A stretch of DNA of 64,000 bases from Consotaella aegiceratis (GCF_036541425.1 NZ_JAZHFT010000013.1:40065-104064); one strand, 5' to 3'; counted from the stretch's first letter, positions 1 to 8,320 are shown. Notes: generated from the letters alone by a model not told the origin. Numbers and translations: made by a program.

Positions 1-1
1 C

Positions 2-304
2 GTTCCTCTGGCTCCCGGGGTGACTGCCGACAGCCTGGATGCGGCCCGCGAGCAGGGCGCCGTGCTCGCCTACGGCAACTTCCTCACGCTGGCGATCAAT
101 TTCGTCATCGTCGCGCTGGTGCTCTTCATCGTCGTCAAGGTCATGAACGAGATGAAGCGCAAGGAGGAGGCAAAGCCGGTGGTCGAGGAGGAACTGCCGC
201 GCGAGCAGAAGCTGCTCGAGGAAATCCGCGATCTTCTGGCAGCCGGACAGGTGCCGCGTGTCACCGCCGAGCCGGTCGCGGGTTCGGGGCCGGCGACCGT
301 TTAA
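2..304 (+). CDS. mscL: Large-conductance mechanosensitive channel MscL, 5'-truncated by window edge
   Basis: This is the C-terminal part of MscL, the inner-membrane pore that opens under hypo-osmotic stress. The reading frame is open from the first bases of the window, so the start lies outside. The visible part holds the periplasmic loop end, the second transmembrane helix (AYGNFLTLAINFVIVALVLF), the basic stretch KVMNEMKRKEEAKP and the amphipathic cytoplasmic helix with EEIRDLLA, in the order usual for the family. The tail of about 15 residues after that helix is longer than in E. coli and looks unstructured. The stop is at 302-304. A weak stem (CCGAGG/CCTCGG, 307-331) follows the stop, without a T run. 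Confidence 0.9.
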   Translation, partial: VPLAPGVTADSLDAAREQGAVLAYGNFLTLAINFVIVALVLFIVVKVMNEMKRKEEAKPVVEEELPREQKLLEEIRDLLAAGQVPRVTAEPVAGSGPATV

Positions 305-443
305 AGCCGAGGGAGGAGCATCGAGCCTCGGTCGGGCCGCCGGGATTGGCGGTGTCACGTCGATCCCGATGGCCGGCCCTTTCCGCAGAGACTTCCTGCC
401 TGGTCGACGAATGTCGGCCAGGGCCTCTGACCGGCATGTTGCT

Positions 444-1418
444 CTAGATCCCTGAGAAGATCCTCTCCACCAGCACGGCCTCTTGCCGCCCTGCTGCCCC
501 GTCACAGGGATTGGGGGCGCCGTCCAGGAAATGGGCGACGACCCGCTCGATCAGGGGCTGGTGCACGTGCGGCGGATCCGGCAGATCGATCTCCTGTCGG
601 GTTTCGCCGATCTCCAACGTGATCGGCGAGGCGCTGAAGAAATTCATCGACGCGCTGCTGCGGCTGCCGTGGATGATCACGCGTTCTTCGCTCCGGGCGG
701 CGGCGTAGCTGCATAGACCCACCGCCGGAAGGCCGCCGAAATCGAGGATATAGGTGACGAGATCCTCCGCCGAATAGACGCCCGCCTGGTTCTTGCAAAG
801 ACCACGCACGGCGCCGGGCGTGCCGAAGACGTAAGTCAGCCAGTCGAGCGTATGGGCCTGGACGTCGGTGAAGAACCCGCCACCGCCGACCTCAGGGTCG
901 AGTTTCCAGGGTTGGGCCGGGCGCGTCTCGGCGGGAAGGAAATGGCGGACCTCCACCATCCTCGGTTCCCCGATCGTGCCGTCCTGTACGATCTCGCGCA
1001 GTCGTTCGAACCGCGGCAGCGCGCGGCGATAGAAGGCCACGCAGAGCTTGCGTCCGGTCTCGGACGCCACGGCATTCATGGCCTCGCATTCGGCGATGGT
1101 CGGCGCCATCGGCTTTTCGACCAGCACGTTCTTGCCCGCCCTCAGAGCGCGGATCGCATAGTCGGCGTGGCTGTTGGGCGGGGTCGCGATGTAGATGGCG
1201 GAGACCTCCGGGTCCGAAATCAGCTGATCGGCATCGTCGGTCGAGCGCGCAATCCCGTGACGGGCCGCATAATCGGCCGCCTTGGCCTTGTCGCGGCGCA
1301 TCGCCACGACGACCGAGGACCGCGCCGCCTTTTGCAGCGCCGGGCCGCTCTTGATCTCGGTCACGTCGCCGCAACCGAGGATGCCCCAGCGGACATCCTG
1401 ACTGTCTTGCTCGTTCAT
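444..1418 (-). CDS. Gfo/Idh/MocA-family NAD(P)-dependent oxidoreductase
   Basis: A soluble Rossmann-fold dehydrogenase of 324 residues that probably oxidises a sugar or cyclitol; the substrate cannot be read from the sequence. The nucleotide-binding motif WGILGCGDV lies at residues 11-19 and the family EKP motif at 101-103 (VEKPMAPT); the C-terminal half is the usual alpha/beta catalytic domain. I chose the ATG at 1418 because GGGAG lies just upstream and the Rossmann strand begins 10 residues later; an in-frame ATG at 1463 would add 15 unlike residues. It stands alone between mscL (convergent) and the IMPACT-type gene (divergent), so context does not suggest a pathway. Confidence 0.85.
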   Translation of the reverse strand: MNEQDSQDVRWGILGCGDVTEIKSGPALQKAARSSVVVAMRRDKAKAADYAARHGIARSTDDADQLISDPEVSAIYIATPPNSHADYAIRALRAGKNVLVEKPMAPTIAECEAMNAVASETGRKLCVAFYRRALPRFERLREIVQDGTIGEPRMVEVRHFLPAETRPAQPWKLDPEVGGGGFFTDVQAHTLDWLTYVFGTPGAVRGLCKNQAGVYSAEDLVTYILDFGGLPAVGLCSYAAARSEERVIIHGSRSSASMNFFSASPITLEIGETRQEIDLPDPPHVHQPLIERVVAHFLDGAPNPCDGAAGRQEAVLVERIFSGI

Positions 1419-1540
1419 CGTCTCCCTATCCTCCAGTCGCCCCGTCGGGGACTCGGCCCGCACGGTATCCCATCCAACGCGCCATGCGAACGCCCAAGCG
1501 GCGACTTGTCCTGAAGAGGCGTCTTGGCTAACTCCGCCTC

Positions 1541-1891
1541 ATGCTCGTCCTCGACAACATCATCAGCGATCGCGGTTCGAAATATGCCGTGTCGGGCGCT
1601 CCCTGTGCATCGGAGGCCGAGGCGAAAACCTTTGTCGAGACCTTGAAGCGCAGCAGGAAGAAGTTCGCCAAGGCCACGCACAACAGCTGGGGGCTCGTCA
1701 CCGCCGACGGTCCGGTCAAGAACGACGACGGCGAGGGTGGCGCGGGTATGATCATCCTGCGCATGCTCGAGCGGGAGAACCTGCGCGATCATCTGGTCGT
1801 GGTGACGCGGTGGTACGGTGGCAAGCATCTGGGCGGCGATCGGTTTCGCCATGTCCAGGAGGCGGTCCGGATCTATCTCAGCCATCTTTGA
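1541..1891 (+). CDS. IMPACT/YigZ (UPF0029) family protein, eukaryote-like form
   Basis: A short protein of 116 residues that is essentially only the UPF0029 domain. Diagnostic parts are KATHNSWG, the acidic NDDGEGGAGM segment, VVVTRWYGGKHLG and the following GDRFRHVQEA. Bacterial YigZ proteins normally carry LGxGGLVRAYG at that last position and are about 200 residues long. The form here instead resembles the C-terminal domain of eukaryotic IMPACT/Yih1 (SATHN, DDGE, SRWYGG, LGPDRFKHI), as I remember it. In eukaryotes this family modulates Gcn2 activation; the bacterial role is not established and I do not assign one. The start is the only ATG giving the full first strand; the Shine-Dalgarno is weak. 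Confidence 0.8.
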   Translation: MLVLDNIISDRGSKYAVSGAPCASEAEAKTFVETLKRSRKKFAKATHNSWGLVTADGPVKNDDGEGGAGMIILRMLERENLRDHLVVVTRWYGGKHLGGDRFRHVQEAVRIYLSHL

Positions 1892-2104
1892 TCAAGATTC
1901 GCAAAGGCGACTGCTCGGAGCTCTTCGCCGCGTCTGCGGACGCGATCGATACCGTAGCCCGTCGTCATGGCCCGGCCACACCGATCCGGCGTCGCAGGCG
2001 CTCCGCGCAAGCTCGCCTTCATCGCCGGGATTGACGGCGGTCCATTTCCGGGCGATTCCGGGAGCTCTCCTCTTCGCCTTGCGTCTTCGAAGGCCGTCCC
2101 GACC

Positions 2105-3274
2105 ATGACCCATCTCGACCGTTTGCGCCGCGAGGCCATCGCCGCTCCCGAAAGCGGCATCGTCGCCGTCATCGACTACGCACGCGACCACGAAGGCCTG
2201 ATTCCTCTGTGGGCCGGCGAGGGCGATCTCTCGACGCCGCGTTTCATCGCGGACGCCGCCGCCGAGAGCCTGGCGGCCGGCGAGACCTTCTACACCTACC
2301 AGCGCGGCCTGCCGGACCTGCGCGAGGCGATCGCGTCCTATGCCAGCCGGCTCTATGGCCAGACGCTGTCGCCGGATCGCTTCACCGTCACCGGCTCGGG
2401 CATGCACGCGATCCAGATCGCCATCGCCTGTGTGGCGGGCGCCGGTGACGAGGTGATCATTCTCGGGCCAGCCTGGCCGAATTTTTCGGCCGCCTCGGGT
2501 CTGGCCGGTGCCGCCACGACGGAGGTTCCGCTCGAATGGCAAGCCGATGGCTGGCATCTCGACCTCGACAGGCTGCGCGCGGCCATCGGTCCGCGCACCC
2601 GGGCGATCTTCGTCAACACTCCGGCCAATCCCACCGGCTGGACCGCCGATCGCGAGACGCTGGCGGCGATCCTGGCGCTGGCGCGCGAGACCGGCGTCTT
2701 CGTCATCGCCGACGAGATCTATTCCCGCTTCTTCTATGCCGGCCGGCGCGCGCCGTCCTTCCACGACGTGATGGCGCCGGAAGAGCCGGTCATCTTCGTC
2801 AACTCCTTCTCCAAAAACTGGGCGATGACCGGCTGGCGCATCGGCTGGATCGAGGCGCCGGCCGAGCTCGGTCCGATGATGGCCAACCTCATCCAGTACA
2901 CGACGTCCGGCGTCGCGGCCTTCATGCAGCGAGGCGCCATTGCCGCGCTGAACCAGGGCGACGCCTTCATCGACGAGCAGGTGGACCGCGCCCACAAGGC
3001 GCGCGACATCCTGATCGATACGCTGACGGCCACCAACCGGGTCGAGGCGGTCAAGCCCGCCGGCGCCTTCTATGCCTTCTTCGCCATCGACGGCGTCGAG
3101 GATACGGCCCGGGCGGTGTTGCGCATCGCCGACGAGGCCAATGTCGGCCTCGCGCCGGGCACGGCCTTCGGTGCTTCTGGTGCACGGTTCATGCGCGCCT
3201 GCTTCCATCGCCGGCTCGACGAGGTCGAAACCGCCGCCCAGCGACTTGCGGATTGGATCGGGCGCCAGGCTTGA
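2105..3274 (+). CDS. Pyridoxal-phosphate aminotransferase, class I/II
   Basis: A fold-type I PLP aminotransferase of 389 residues, close in style to aspartate or aromatic transaminases. Visible landmarks are YQRGLPDLREAI near residue 65, the cofactor-orienting NTPANPTGW at 171-179, DEIYSRF from 203, and the Schiff-base lysine K237 in SFSKNWAMTGWRIG. A C-terminal RACFHRRLDE supplies the substrate-carboxylate arginine. I start at the ATG at 2105 because family similarity begins with LDRLRREA; earlier in-frame starts add low-complexity residues. Its stop TGA overlaps the TTG start of the next gene (TTGA), indicating translational coupling. The amino-acid substrate cannot be decided. Confidence 0.85.
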   Translation: MTHLDRLRREAIAAPESGIVAVIDYARDHEGLIPLWAGEGDLSTPRFIADAAAESLAAGETFYTYQRGLPDLREAIASYASRLYGQTLSPDRFTVTGSGMHAIQIAIACVAGAGDEVIILGPAWPNFSAASGLAGAATTEVPLEWQADGWHLDLDRLRAAIGPRTRAIFVNTPANPTGWTADRETLAAILALARETGVFVIADEIYSRFFYAGRRAPSFHDVMAPEEPVIFVNSFSKNWAMTGWRIGWIEAPAELGPMMANLIQYTTSGVAAFMQRGAIAALNQGDAFIDEQVDRAHKARDILIDTLTATNRVEAVKPAGAFYAFFAIDGVEDTARAVLRIADEANVGLAPGTAFGASGARFMRACFHRRLDEVETAAQRLADWIGRQA

Positions 3275-4392
3275 AGTCGCTCGGCCCCCGATTCGACGTC
3301 GCCGTAACGCTTGCGGTGGCGCTCGCCGGGGGCGCGTTGGGCACGACCCTGAACCTGCCCATCGGCTGGCTGCTCGGCTCGGCGATCGCCGTCACGACGG
3401 CAAGCCTCGCCGGACTGAACACGCGTTTGCCGAACGGACTGCGCACCGTCACGTTCTTCGTGCTCGGCGTCCAGGCCGGCGCCGGCGTCACTCCCGATGT
3501 CGCCGGCCAACTCGCGGTCTGGCCGTTGTCCTTCGCCATCCAGATGATCGGCGTCGCCGGCGTGGTGGCGGTCACCTACGTCTTCCTGCGCAAAGGCTTC
3601 GGGTGGGACAACGAGACGGCGCTCTTTGCCTCGCTGCCCGGCGCCATGGGTTTCGTGCTCGCCGCCGCGTCGCAGACGCGTACGGACATGGCGCGCATCG
3701 TCATCGTCCAGAGTGTCCGTCTGCTGCTTCTGCTGGGAGCCCTGACGCCAACCCTTGCCTGGCTGCAAGGCGGCGGTGGTGCTGGGGCGGCGATAGCGCG
3801 TGGAGGCCATCCGGGAACGCTCGCCGAGTACGGACTGTTGCTCGGCACCTGCGTGGCCGGGTCGATCCTCGGCGCGTTGGCCAAGGTCCCCGGCGGCATG
3901 ATGCTGGGCGCGCTGATCGGCAGCGCCGTCATGCATGTGACCGGCCTCGCCGAGGTCGTCATCCCGCTTTGGATATCGACGCCGGCGCTCACCGTGCTCG
4001 GCGCGGTGATCGGCAGCCGCATTCGCCCCGAGCATCGTCGTGATCTCGTTCAGATGGCGCCCGCAGCACTCGGCGCCTTCGCCATCGGTCTCCTGATCTC
4101 GGGCATCGCCGGCTTCGTCGCCCATCTCCTGTTGGCCATCGATTTCGGCAAGCTGGCGCTCGCCTACGCTCCTGGCGCCCTGGAGGCGCTGACGGTGCTG
4201 GCCTTTCAGTTCGACCTCGATCCGGCTTATGTCGCGTCCCACCATGTGGTCCGCTTCGTCTGTATCGCGCTGCTGGTGCCGTTCCTGGCGCGGCGAGTCT
4301 CTGCGGTGAAGCTCGAGCCCGAGAAAGTGGTGGATTGGCGCAGCGACGATGCCGGTTCAGGCGTCGATCGCGGCAAAGACGGAGGGCGGTAG
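3271..4392 (+). CDS. AbrB-family integral membrane protein
   Basis: A very hydrophobic protein of about 373 residues with roughly ten membrane segments, matching the AbrB (pfam05145, 'ammonia monooxygenase'-named) family: two similar halves, each with a glycine-rich segment such as NLPIGWLLGSA and VPGGMMLGALIGSA, and APGALEALTVLAF near the end. Function in this family is poorly known. The likely start is TTG at 3271, overlapping the aminotransferase stop, because the membrane domain begins about 10 residues later and no ATG fits. The 3' end overlaps the convergent cupin gene by 36 bp. Coupling to the aminotransferase hints at transport of an amino or keto acid, but this is inference. Confidence 0.75.
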   Translation: MKSLGPRFDVAVTLAVALAGGALGTTLNLPIGWLLGSAIAVTTASLAGLNTRLPNGLRTVTFFVLGVQAGAGVTPDVAGQLAVWPLSFAIQMIGVAGVVAVTYVFLRKGFGWDNETALFASLPGAMGFVLAAASQTRTDMARIVIVQSVRLLLLLGALTPTLAWLQGGGGAGAAIARGGHPGTLAEYGLLLGTCVAGSILGALAKVPGGMMLGALIGSAVMHVTGLAEVVIPLWISTPALTVLGAVIGSRIRPEHRRDLVQMAPAALGAFAIGLLISGIAGFVAHLLLAIDFGKLALAYAPGALEALTVLAFQFDLDPAYVASHHVVRFVCIALLVPFLARRVSAVKLEPEKVVDWRSDDAGSGVDRGKDGGR

Positions 4393-4725
4393 GGCAGGAG
4401 CTTCTCCGCCGGCCGGTCCCCACAGCACCAGCCAGGCCGAAAAGTCCTCCGACGTCGTTTCGAAGCGATGTTCCGCCCCGGCCCGCACGAAGACGGCGTC
4501 ACCGGCTTTAAGGGCCGTCGTGTCGTCGGCCTGCATCAACTCGCAGTGCCCGGTCGCGACGAGATAGATCGCATCCTGATCGAGCGTCTGAGGGTGCCCA
4601 GCTTTCGGCAAACAGCCACGAAGCGACATCGAGCCATGCGCGAAGGCTTCGGCGCCGTCGGCCGGTTCGGAATCAGGGGATGGCTTGAGAAGCCGGGCGA
4701 GGACATCGCTCAGCGACGCTTTCAT
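4357..4725 (-). CDS. Cupin-domain protein
   Basis: A single-domain cupin of 122 residues. The small beta-barrel can be followed through LVATGHCELMQADDTTALKA and GDAVFVRAGAEHRFE, where GD and AEHRF correspond to the second cupin motif. The first motif is degenerate: the usual HxH pair is not visible, so metal binding is uncertain. Cupins range from sugar isomerases to transcription-factor sensory domains; nothing here narrows the role. It lies 50 bp downstream of hemA on the same strand and could be co-transcribed. Its 3' end overlaps the AbrB-type gene. The start has GAGCG upstream and is the first in-frame ATG. Confidence 0.65.
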   Translation of the reverse strand: MKASLSDVLARLLKPSPDSEPADGAEAFAHGSMSLRGCLPKAGHPQTLDQDAIYLVATGHCELMQADDTTALKAGDAVFVRAGAEHRFETTSEDFSAWLVLWGPAGGEAPALPPSVFAAIDA

Positions 4726-4775
4726 GAGGCGCGCTCCTTATCGATGGCGGCCCCGGAAAGCAAAGGAAGGGGCCG

Positions 4776-6056
4776 TCAGCCGCCCGCTTGCGAAACGACG
4801 AGCGGCGTGACCTTCTCCGAACGCTCGGCCGGCGTGACGCGTTCCGCCGTGAACGGGATGCCGATTGCGTTCCACGTCTCAACCAGCGCGTCCTTCAGCG
4901 TCTCGATCAGCGCATCGTCGTGATAGGGCGTCGGCGTGATCCGCAGCCGCTCGGTGCCGCGCGGCACGGTCGGGTAGTTGATCGGCTGGATATAGATGCC
5001 GTGCTTCTGCAGCAGGTGATCGCTCGCCTTCTTGCAGAGGTCCGGATCGCCGACGAGCATCGGCACGATGTGCGTCTCCGACGGCATCACAGGCAGGTTG
5101 GCGGCGCGGAACACGTCCTTCGTGCGGGCGGCCTGACGCTGCTGGGCGTCGCGCTCGGCCTGGCTGGCCTTGAGATGGCGGATCGAGGCGGTGGCCGCGG
5201 CCGCCAATGCCGGAGGCAGCGCGGTGGTGAAGATGAAACCCGGCGCATAGGAGCGCACGCAGTCGATCAGGCTCTTCGACCCGGTGATATAGCCACCGAG
5301 GACGCCGAAAGCCTTGGCGAGGGTGCCCTCGATCACGTCGATCCGGTGGGCCACGCCGTCCCGCTCGGTGATGCCGCCGCCATGGGCGCCGTACATGCCC
5401 ACCGCATGGACCTCGTCGATATAGGTCATGGCGTTGTAGCGGTCGGCGAGATCGGCGATCGCCTCGATCGGCGCGACATCGCCGTCCATCGAATAGACGC
5501 TCTCGAAGACGATCAGCTTCGGCTGGCTGGTGCCCGCCGCCTTGAGCAGTTCCTCGAGATGGGCCAGGTCGTTGTGGCGGAAGATCTGCTTTTTGCAGCC
5601 CGAGCGGCGCACGCCCTCGATCATCGAGGCGTGGTTGAGCTCGTCGGAGAGAATGAGGCAGTCCGGCAGCAGCCGGGCGATCGTGGAGATCGACGCTTCG
5701 TTCGAAACGAAGCCGGAGGTGAAGACGAGGGCGGCTTCCTTGCCGTGCAGGTCGGCGAGCTCGCGCTCCAGCTCGACGAGCGGATGACTGGTGCCGGAGA
5801 TGTTGCGGGTGCCGCCGGCGCCGGACCCCATGCCCGAGACCGCCGTCTTCATCGCCTCCAGAACCTGGGAATGCTGTCCCATGCCGAGGTAGTCGTTGGA
5901 GCACCAGACCGTGATCTCACGCGCCTCGCCCCCATCGCGCCAGATGGCGGTGGGAAAGCGGCCCGCAATTCGCTCGAGATCGGCAAACACCCGATACCGC
6001 TTCTCGGCGTGAAGCGAGTCGATCGCGTTGGCAAAGTGATTTTGGTAGTCGATCAT
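4776..6056 (-). CDS. hemA: 5-aminolevulinate synthase (ALAS)
   Basis: Condenses glycine with succinyl-CoA to 5-aminolevulinate, the first step of heme synthesis by the Shemin route used in alphaproteobacteria. The protein has 426 residues, against about 405 for typical bacterial ALAS, with an extra tail after WNAIGIPF. Landmarks are WCSNDYLGMG at 51-60, GSGAGGTRNISGT from 78, SDELNHASMIEGVRRS near 137-152, DEVHAVGMYG from 214, and the PLP lysine K248 in EGTLAKAFGVLGGY. The ATG at 6056 is preceded by GGAG six bases away. Upstream lie an FNR-type box (6169-6182) and two Irr-type boxes (6069-6085 and 6112-6128), suggesting control by oxygen and by iron/heme status. Confidence 0.97.
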   Translation of the reverse strand: MIDYQNHFANAIDSLHAEKRYRVFADLERIAGRFPTAIWRDGGEAREITVWCSNDYLGMGQHSQVLEAMKTAVSGMGSGAGGTRNISGTSHPLVELERELADLHGKEAALVFTSGFVSNEASISTIARLLPDCLILSDELNHASMIEGVRRSGCKKQIFRHNDLAHLEELLKAAGTSQPKLIVFESVYSMDGDVAPIEAIADLADRYNAMTYIDEVHAVGMYGAHGGGITERDGVAHRIDVIEGTLAKAFGVLGGYITGSKSLIDCVRSYAPGFIFTTALPPALAAAATASIRHLKASQAERDAQQRQAARTKDVFRAANLPVMPSETHIVPMLVGDPDLCKKASDHLLQKHGIYIQPINYPTVPRGTERLRITPTPYHDDALIETLKDALVETWNAIGIPFTAERVTPAERSEKVTPLVVSQAGG

Positions 6057-6068
6057 TCGGTACTCCCT

Positions 6069-6085
6069 CCGAGAATGGTTCTAAG
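6069..6085. promoter_or_regulatory. Irr-type iron control element (ICE), site 1 upstream of hemA
   Basis: The 17-mer contains AGAA, TGG, TTCTAA and matches the Irr consensus TTTAGAA-N3-TTCTAAA at most core positions. It abuts the hemA Shine-Dalgarno, so bound Irr would sit in the leader and block transcription or elongation. In rhizobia Irr represses heme synthesis when iron is short (known biology). The match is by eye. Confidence 0.5.
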
Positions 6086-6111
6086 GTTCTTTCCCCTAGA
6101 AGTCCACGCTC

Positions 6112-6128
6112 TGCGGAACCATTCTAAC
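6112..6128. promoter_or_regulatory. Irr-type iron control element, site 2 upstream of hemA
   Basis: Second copy, GGAA-CCA-TTCTAAC, 43 bp further upstream than site 1 (about four helical turns). The left arm is weaker (GGAA for AGAA). Two sites in tandem strengthen the case for Irr control of hemA. Confidence 0.45.
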
Positions 6129-6168
6129 CCTGCGGTGCGATTTCTGGCCGGTGACACTCCGGTTCACA

Positions 6169-6182
6169 TTGACGCAGCTCAA
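6169..6182. promoter_or_regulatory. FNR/FixK-type box upstream of hemA
   Basis: TTGACGCAGCTCAA is an inverted repeat fitting TTGAY-N4-RTCAA with one deviation. It lies 113 bp upstream of the hemA start codon and faces no other recognisable gene. FnrL/FixK activation of hemA under low oxygen is known in Rhodobacter and rhizobia; application here is inference. Confidence 0.6.
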
Positions 6183-6335
6183 TGGAACGATTCCAGAATC
6201 AGGTCGCCTATTTACTACACGCCGCTGCTTTCGGAAGCCTTGCTTTGCCGCAATCGTTCACAGAGCGGTGTGCGACGCTCCTCGTCGACCGCTGCACAGA
6301 CCGTCGAAACCCTTGGCTGGCTCGCTTCGGGGGCG

Positions 6336-6515
6336 CTAATCGTCCTGCGAACAGGATCGTGTCGCGGCGGGCGGCACCTCGTCTGAACCGCCGTCATCCG
6401 GCTGGCGCCGCGCTCGCGCCTGATCCTTGCGACGCCGCAGATTAGCCTTGAGCGCCTCTTCCAGCCGTTGCTGGCGCTTGGATTTGGGAGCTTCGGAAGA
6501 AGGCTTGTCGGTCAT
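6336..6515 (-). CDS. Small basic conserved-type protein
   Basis: A 59-residue, highly charged protein. The core, KSKRQQRLEEALKANLRRRK followed by DQARAR, should form one long amphipathic helix; the ends are polar and probably disordered. No domain is recognised. I use the ATG at 6515; an in-frame start at 6548 adds only 11 residues. It directly follows the epimerase gene on the same strand (2 bp from its stop), so the two are likely co-transcribed. Such short Lys/Arg-rich helices are common in rhizobial genomes, but I cannot give a function. Confidence 0.55.
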   Translation of the reverse strand: MTDKPSSEAPKSKRQQRLEEALKANLRRRKDQARARRQPDDGGSDEVPPAATRSCSQDD

Positions 6516-6516
6516 C

Positions 6517-7467
6517 TTATCGTGAGTCGGCGTCGGGGTTAGGCCCACCCAGCATAACGGCCAACGCCGCCTCTGTCGTCATCGGCGGGTGCCAGGCGAG
6601 GCGCTGGCGGATCGGCTGGTCGTCGACCACGAAGGAGCCGTACAATCTTTCGGCGAGCTCCGTCCCGCCGGCTATGCGTAGCCCCGCTCGCAAAAGCGAC
6701 ACCGGGACCGCATAGAGGCCAGGCCTTCGGCCCGTCGCGGCCCGCACGAGACGAATGATTTCGGCCGTCGAGACGGTCCCGCTATCGGCCAAGAGGAAGG
6801 TTTCTCCAGCCGCTTCGGGATGGTGGAGCGCCAGCGCGATCGCATCGACGACGTTCTGGACCGCGAGCACGCTGCGCCGATTGGCGAGTGCGCCGAAGGG
6901 CAGGGGCAATGAGCCTTGCGCCAGTCGAACGAGCTGGGCCAAGCCGCCGCGTCCACGCCGGCCGTAGATCGGCGGTGGGCGAAGGATGCAGATCTCCAGC
7001 CCCGACGCATCGGCAACTTCCCACAAAGCCTGTTCGGCCGCGAGCTTGGAGGCGGCGTAGGCGTTCTGCGGACGGAGCGGGTCGCCCGCGCGCGCCGGCC
7101 CTTCCCCGGCCGGATGCACGTTGGCGGTACTGAGAAAGACGAAGCGCCGCGCGCCAGCCGCTGCTGCGCGTTCGGCCAGAACCCGCGTGGCCTCGACATT
7201 CGCGCGCATCAGCGCTGCCTCGTCATGAAAGGCTGTCTCGCCGCGCCCCGGGTTGAGGGCGGCCAGATGAACCACCGCATCGACCGACGGCCATGCATCC
7301 CAGCCCTCGTTGGCCGCCAGATCCTCCGGCGCGTCGAGCGCTACCGATGAGGCGAGTGCTCCACCGTGACGGCGCCGCAGGACGATGACCTCATGCCTGC
7401 GCCGTCCGAGGTCGGGCACCAGATGGCTGCCGACGAAACCGCTTGCTCCCGTGACGAGGACTCGCAC
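6517..7467 (-). CDS. NAD-dependent epimerase/dehydratase (extended SDR)
   Basis: An extended short-chain dehydrogenase of 316 residues acting on a nucleotide sugar. It opens with VRVLVTGASGFVGSHLV, the Rossmann GxxGxxG; the catalytic YxxxK is in NAYAASKLAAEQAL, and the substrate-side ILRPPPIYGRRGRGGL is typical of UDP-hexose epimerases and 4-reductases. I prefer the GTG at 7467, which has GGAGG upstream and starts directly at the first strand; a start at 7533 would add 22 low-complexity residues. It is divergent from the sugar transferase at 7646. An epimerase of this kind paired with a short initiating transferase is the arrangement of WreQ/WreU in Rhizobium O-antigen synthesis; that identity is a guess. 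Confidence 0.8.
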   Translation of the reverse strand: MRVLVTGASGFVGSHLVPDLGRRRHEVIVLRRRHGGALASSVALDAPEDLAANEGWDAWPSVDAVVHLAALNPGRGETAFHDEAALMRANVEATRVLAERAAAAGARRFVFLSTANVHPAGEGPARAGDPLRPQNAYAASKLAAEQALWEVADASGLEICILRPPPIYGRRGRGGLAQLVRLAQGSLPLPFGALANRRSVLAVQNVVDAIALALHHPEAAGETFLLADSGTVSTAEIIRLVRAATGRRPGLYAVPVSLLRAGLRIAGGTELAERLYGSFVVDDQPIRQRLAWHPPMTTEAALAVMLGGPNPDADSR

Positions 7468-7645
7468 CTGACCTATCGCCTCCGGCGGTCGAGGGGCGCC
7501 TGACGCCCCGTTCGCCCCGGTCGTACCGCGCAATTGACGCTCCGGGAACCGACGGACTAGATGGTTCGCCTCTGCCCGCGTGCAACCGGGCGCGTCCAGA
7601 AACAGGCCTTTGTATGCCCCTTCCGCCGATTTCGATTGCGACTGG

Positions 7646-8206
7646 ATGGCGATGAAGCGCCTGTTCGATATCGTCGCGAGCCTCGCCGGCCTGGTCGCGT
7701 TGGGCTGGCTCGTCCTCCTGCTGGCATGGGCGATCCGACGCGAGACGCAAGGGCCCGGGATCTTCGCCCAGGAGCGCGTCGGTCGCCATCGGCGATCCTT
7801 CGTCTGCTACAAGCTGCGCACCATGGCGCGGGACACGGTGTCGGCTCCGTCTCACGAGACACCGGCCACCTCGCTCACGCCCCTGGGCCGGCGGTTGCGC
7901 GCCACGAAGCTCGACGAGCTGCCGCAGCTCTGGAACGTGCTCAAGGGCGATATGAGCCTGGTCGGGCCGCGCCCCTGCCTGCCGATTCAGACCGTGCTGA
8001 TCGAGGAGCGCGACCGGCTCGGTGCTCTTTCCGTGCGGCCGGGCATCACCGGTCTGGCCCAGGTTCAGGGCGTCGACATGTCCGATCCCGTCCGGCTTGC
8101 GGCGATCGATGCCGAGTATGTCCGTACCCGCAGCTTTATCGGGGATCTTCGGCTGCTGCTCGCGACCGTGGCGGGCCGCGGGCAGGGCGATCGCGTGCGG
8201 CCATGA
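7646..8206 (+). CDS. Bacterial sugar transferase (undecaprenyl-phosphate glycosyl-1-phosphate transferase, short form)
   Basis: A PglC-like initiating enzyme of about 186 residues that places the first sugar phosphate on the lipid carrier at the inner membrane. It shows the N-terminal re-entrant helix (KRLFDIVASLAGLVALG), the conserved KLRTM, LRATKLDELPQLWNVLKGD with the catalytic Asp-Glu pair, SLVGPRP, and RPGITGLAQVQG. The large multi-membrane domain of WbaP-type enzymes is absent, so it is the minimal form. The ATG at 7646 puts the membrane helix at the N-terminus; earlier in-frame starts add about 22 residues. Together with the divergent epimerase it implies surface polysaccharide or O-antigen assembly. 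Confidence 0.9.
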   Translation: MAMKRLFDIVASLAGLVALGWLVLLLAWAIRRETQGPGIFAQERVGRHRRSFVCYKLRTMARDTVSAPSHETPATSLTPLGRRLRATKLDELPQLWNVLKGDMSLVGPRPCLPIQTVLIEERDRLGALSVRPGITGLAQVQGVDMSDPVRLAAIDAEYVRTRSFIGDLRLLLATVAGRGQGDRVRP

Positions 8207-8320
8207 GCGGTGCGTCGTTGCCCACCAAACCGATCCGGCTTTCAAAACGCCCGGGAAAGGCAGTAGATATCGGCGCCCATCAGGGGAGGCGGCCGGAGCC
8301 GGCGGCCTTGAAAGGATAGC

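Noticed and set aside
4788..6386. 532-codon plus-strand frame over hemA
   Set aside because: Mirror of the hemA codon bias; the hemA protein is unmistakable on the minus strand.
8203..8319. 38-codon frame overlapping the sugar transferase stop (ATGA)
   Set aside because: No hydrophobic or conserved pattern; probably chance, although the overlap is suggestive.
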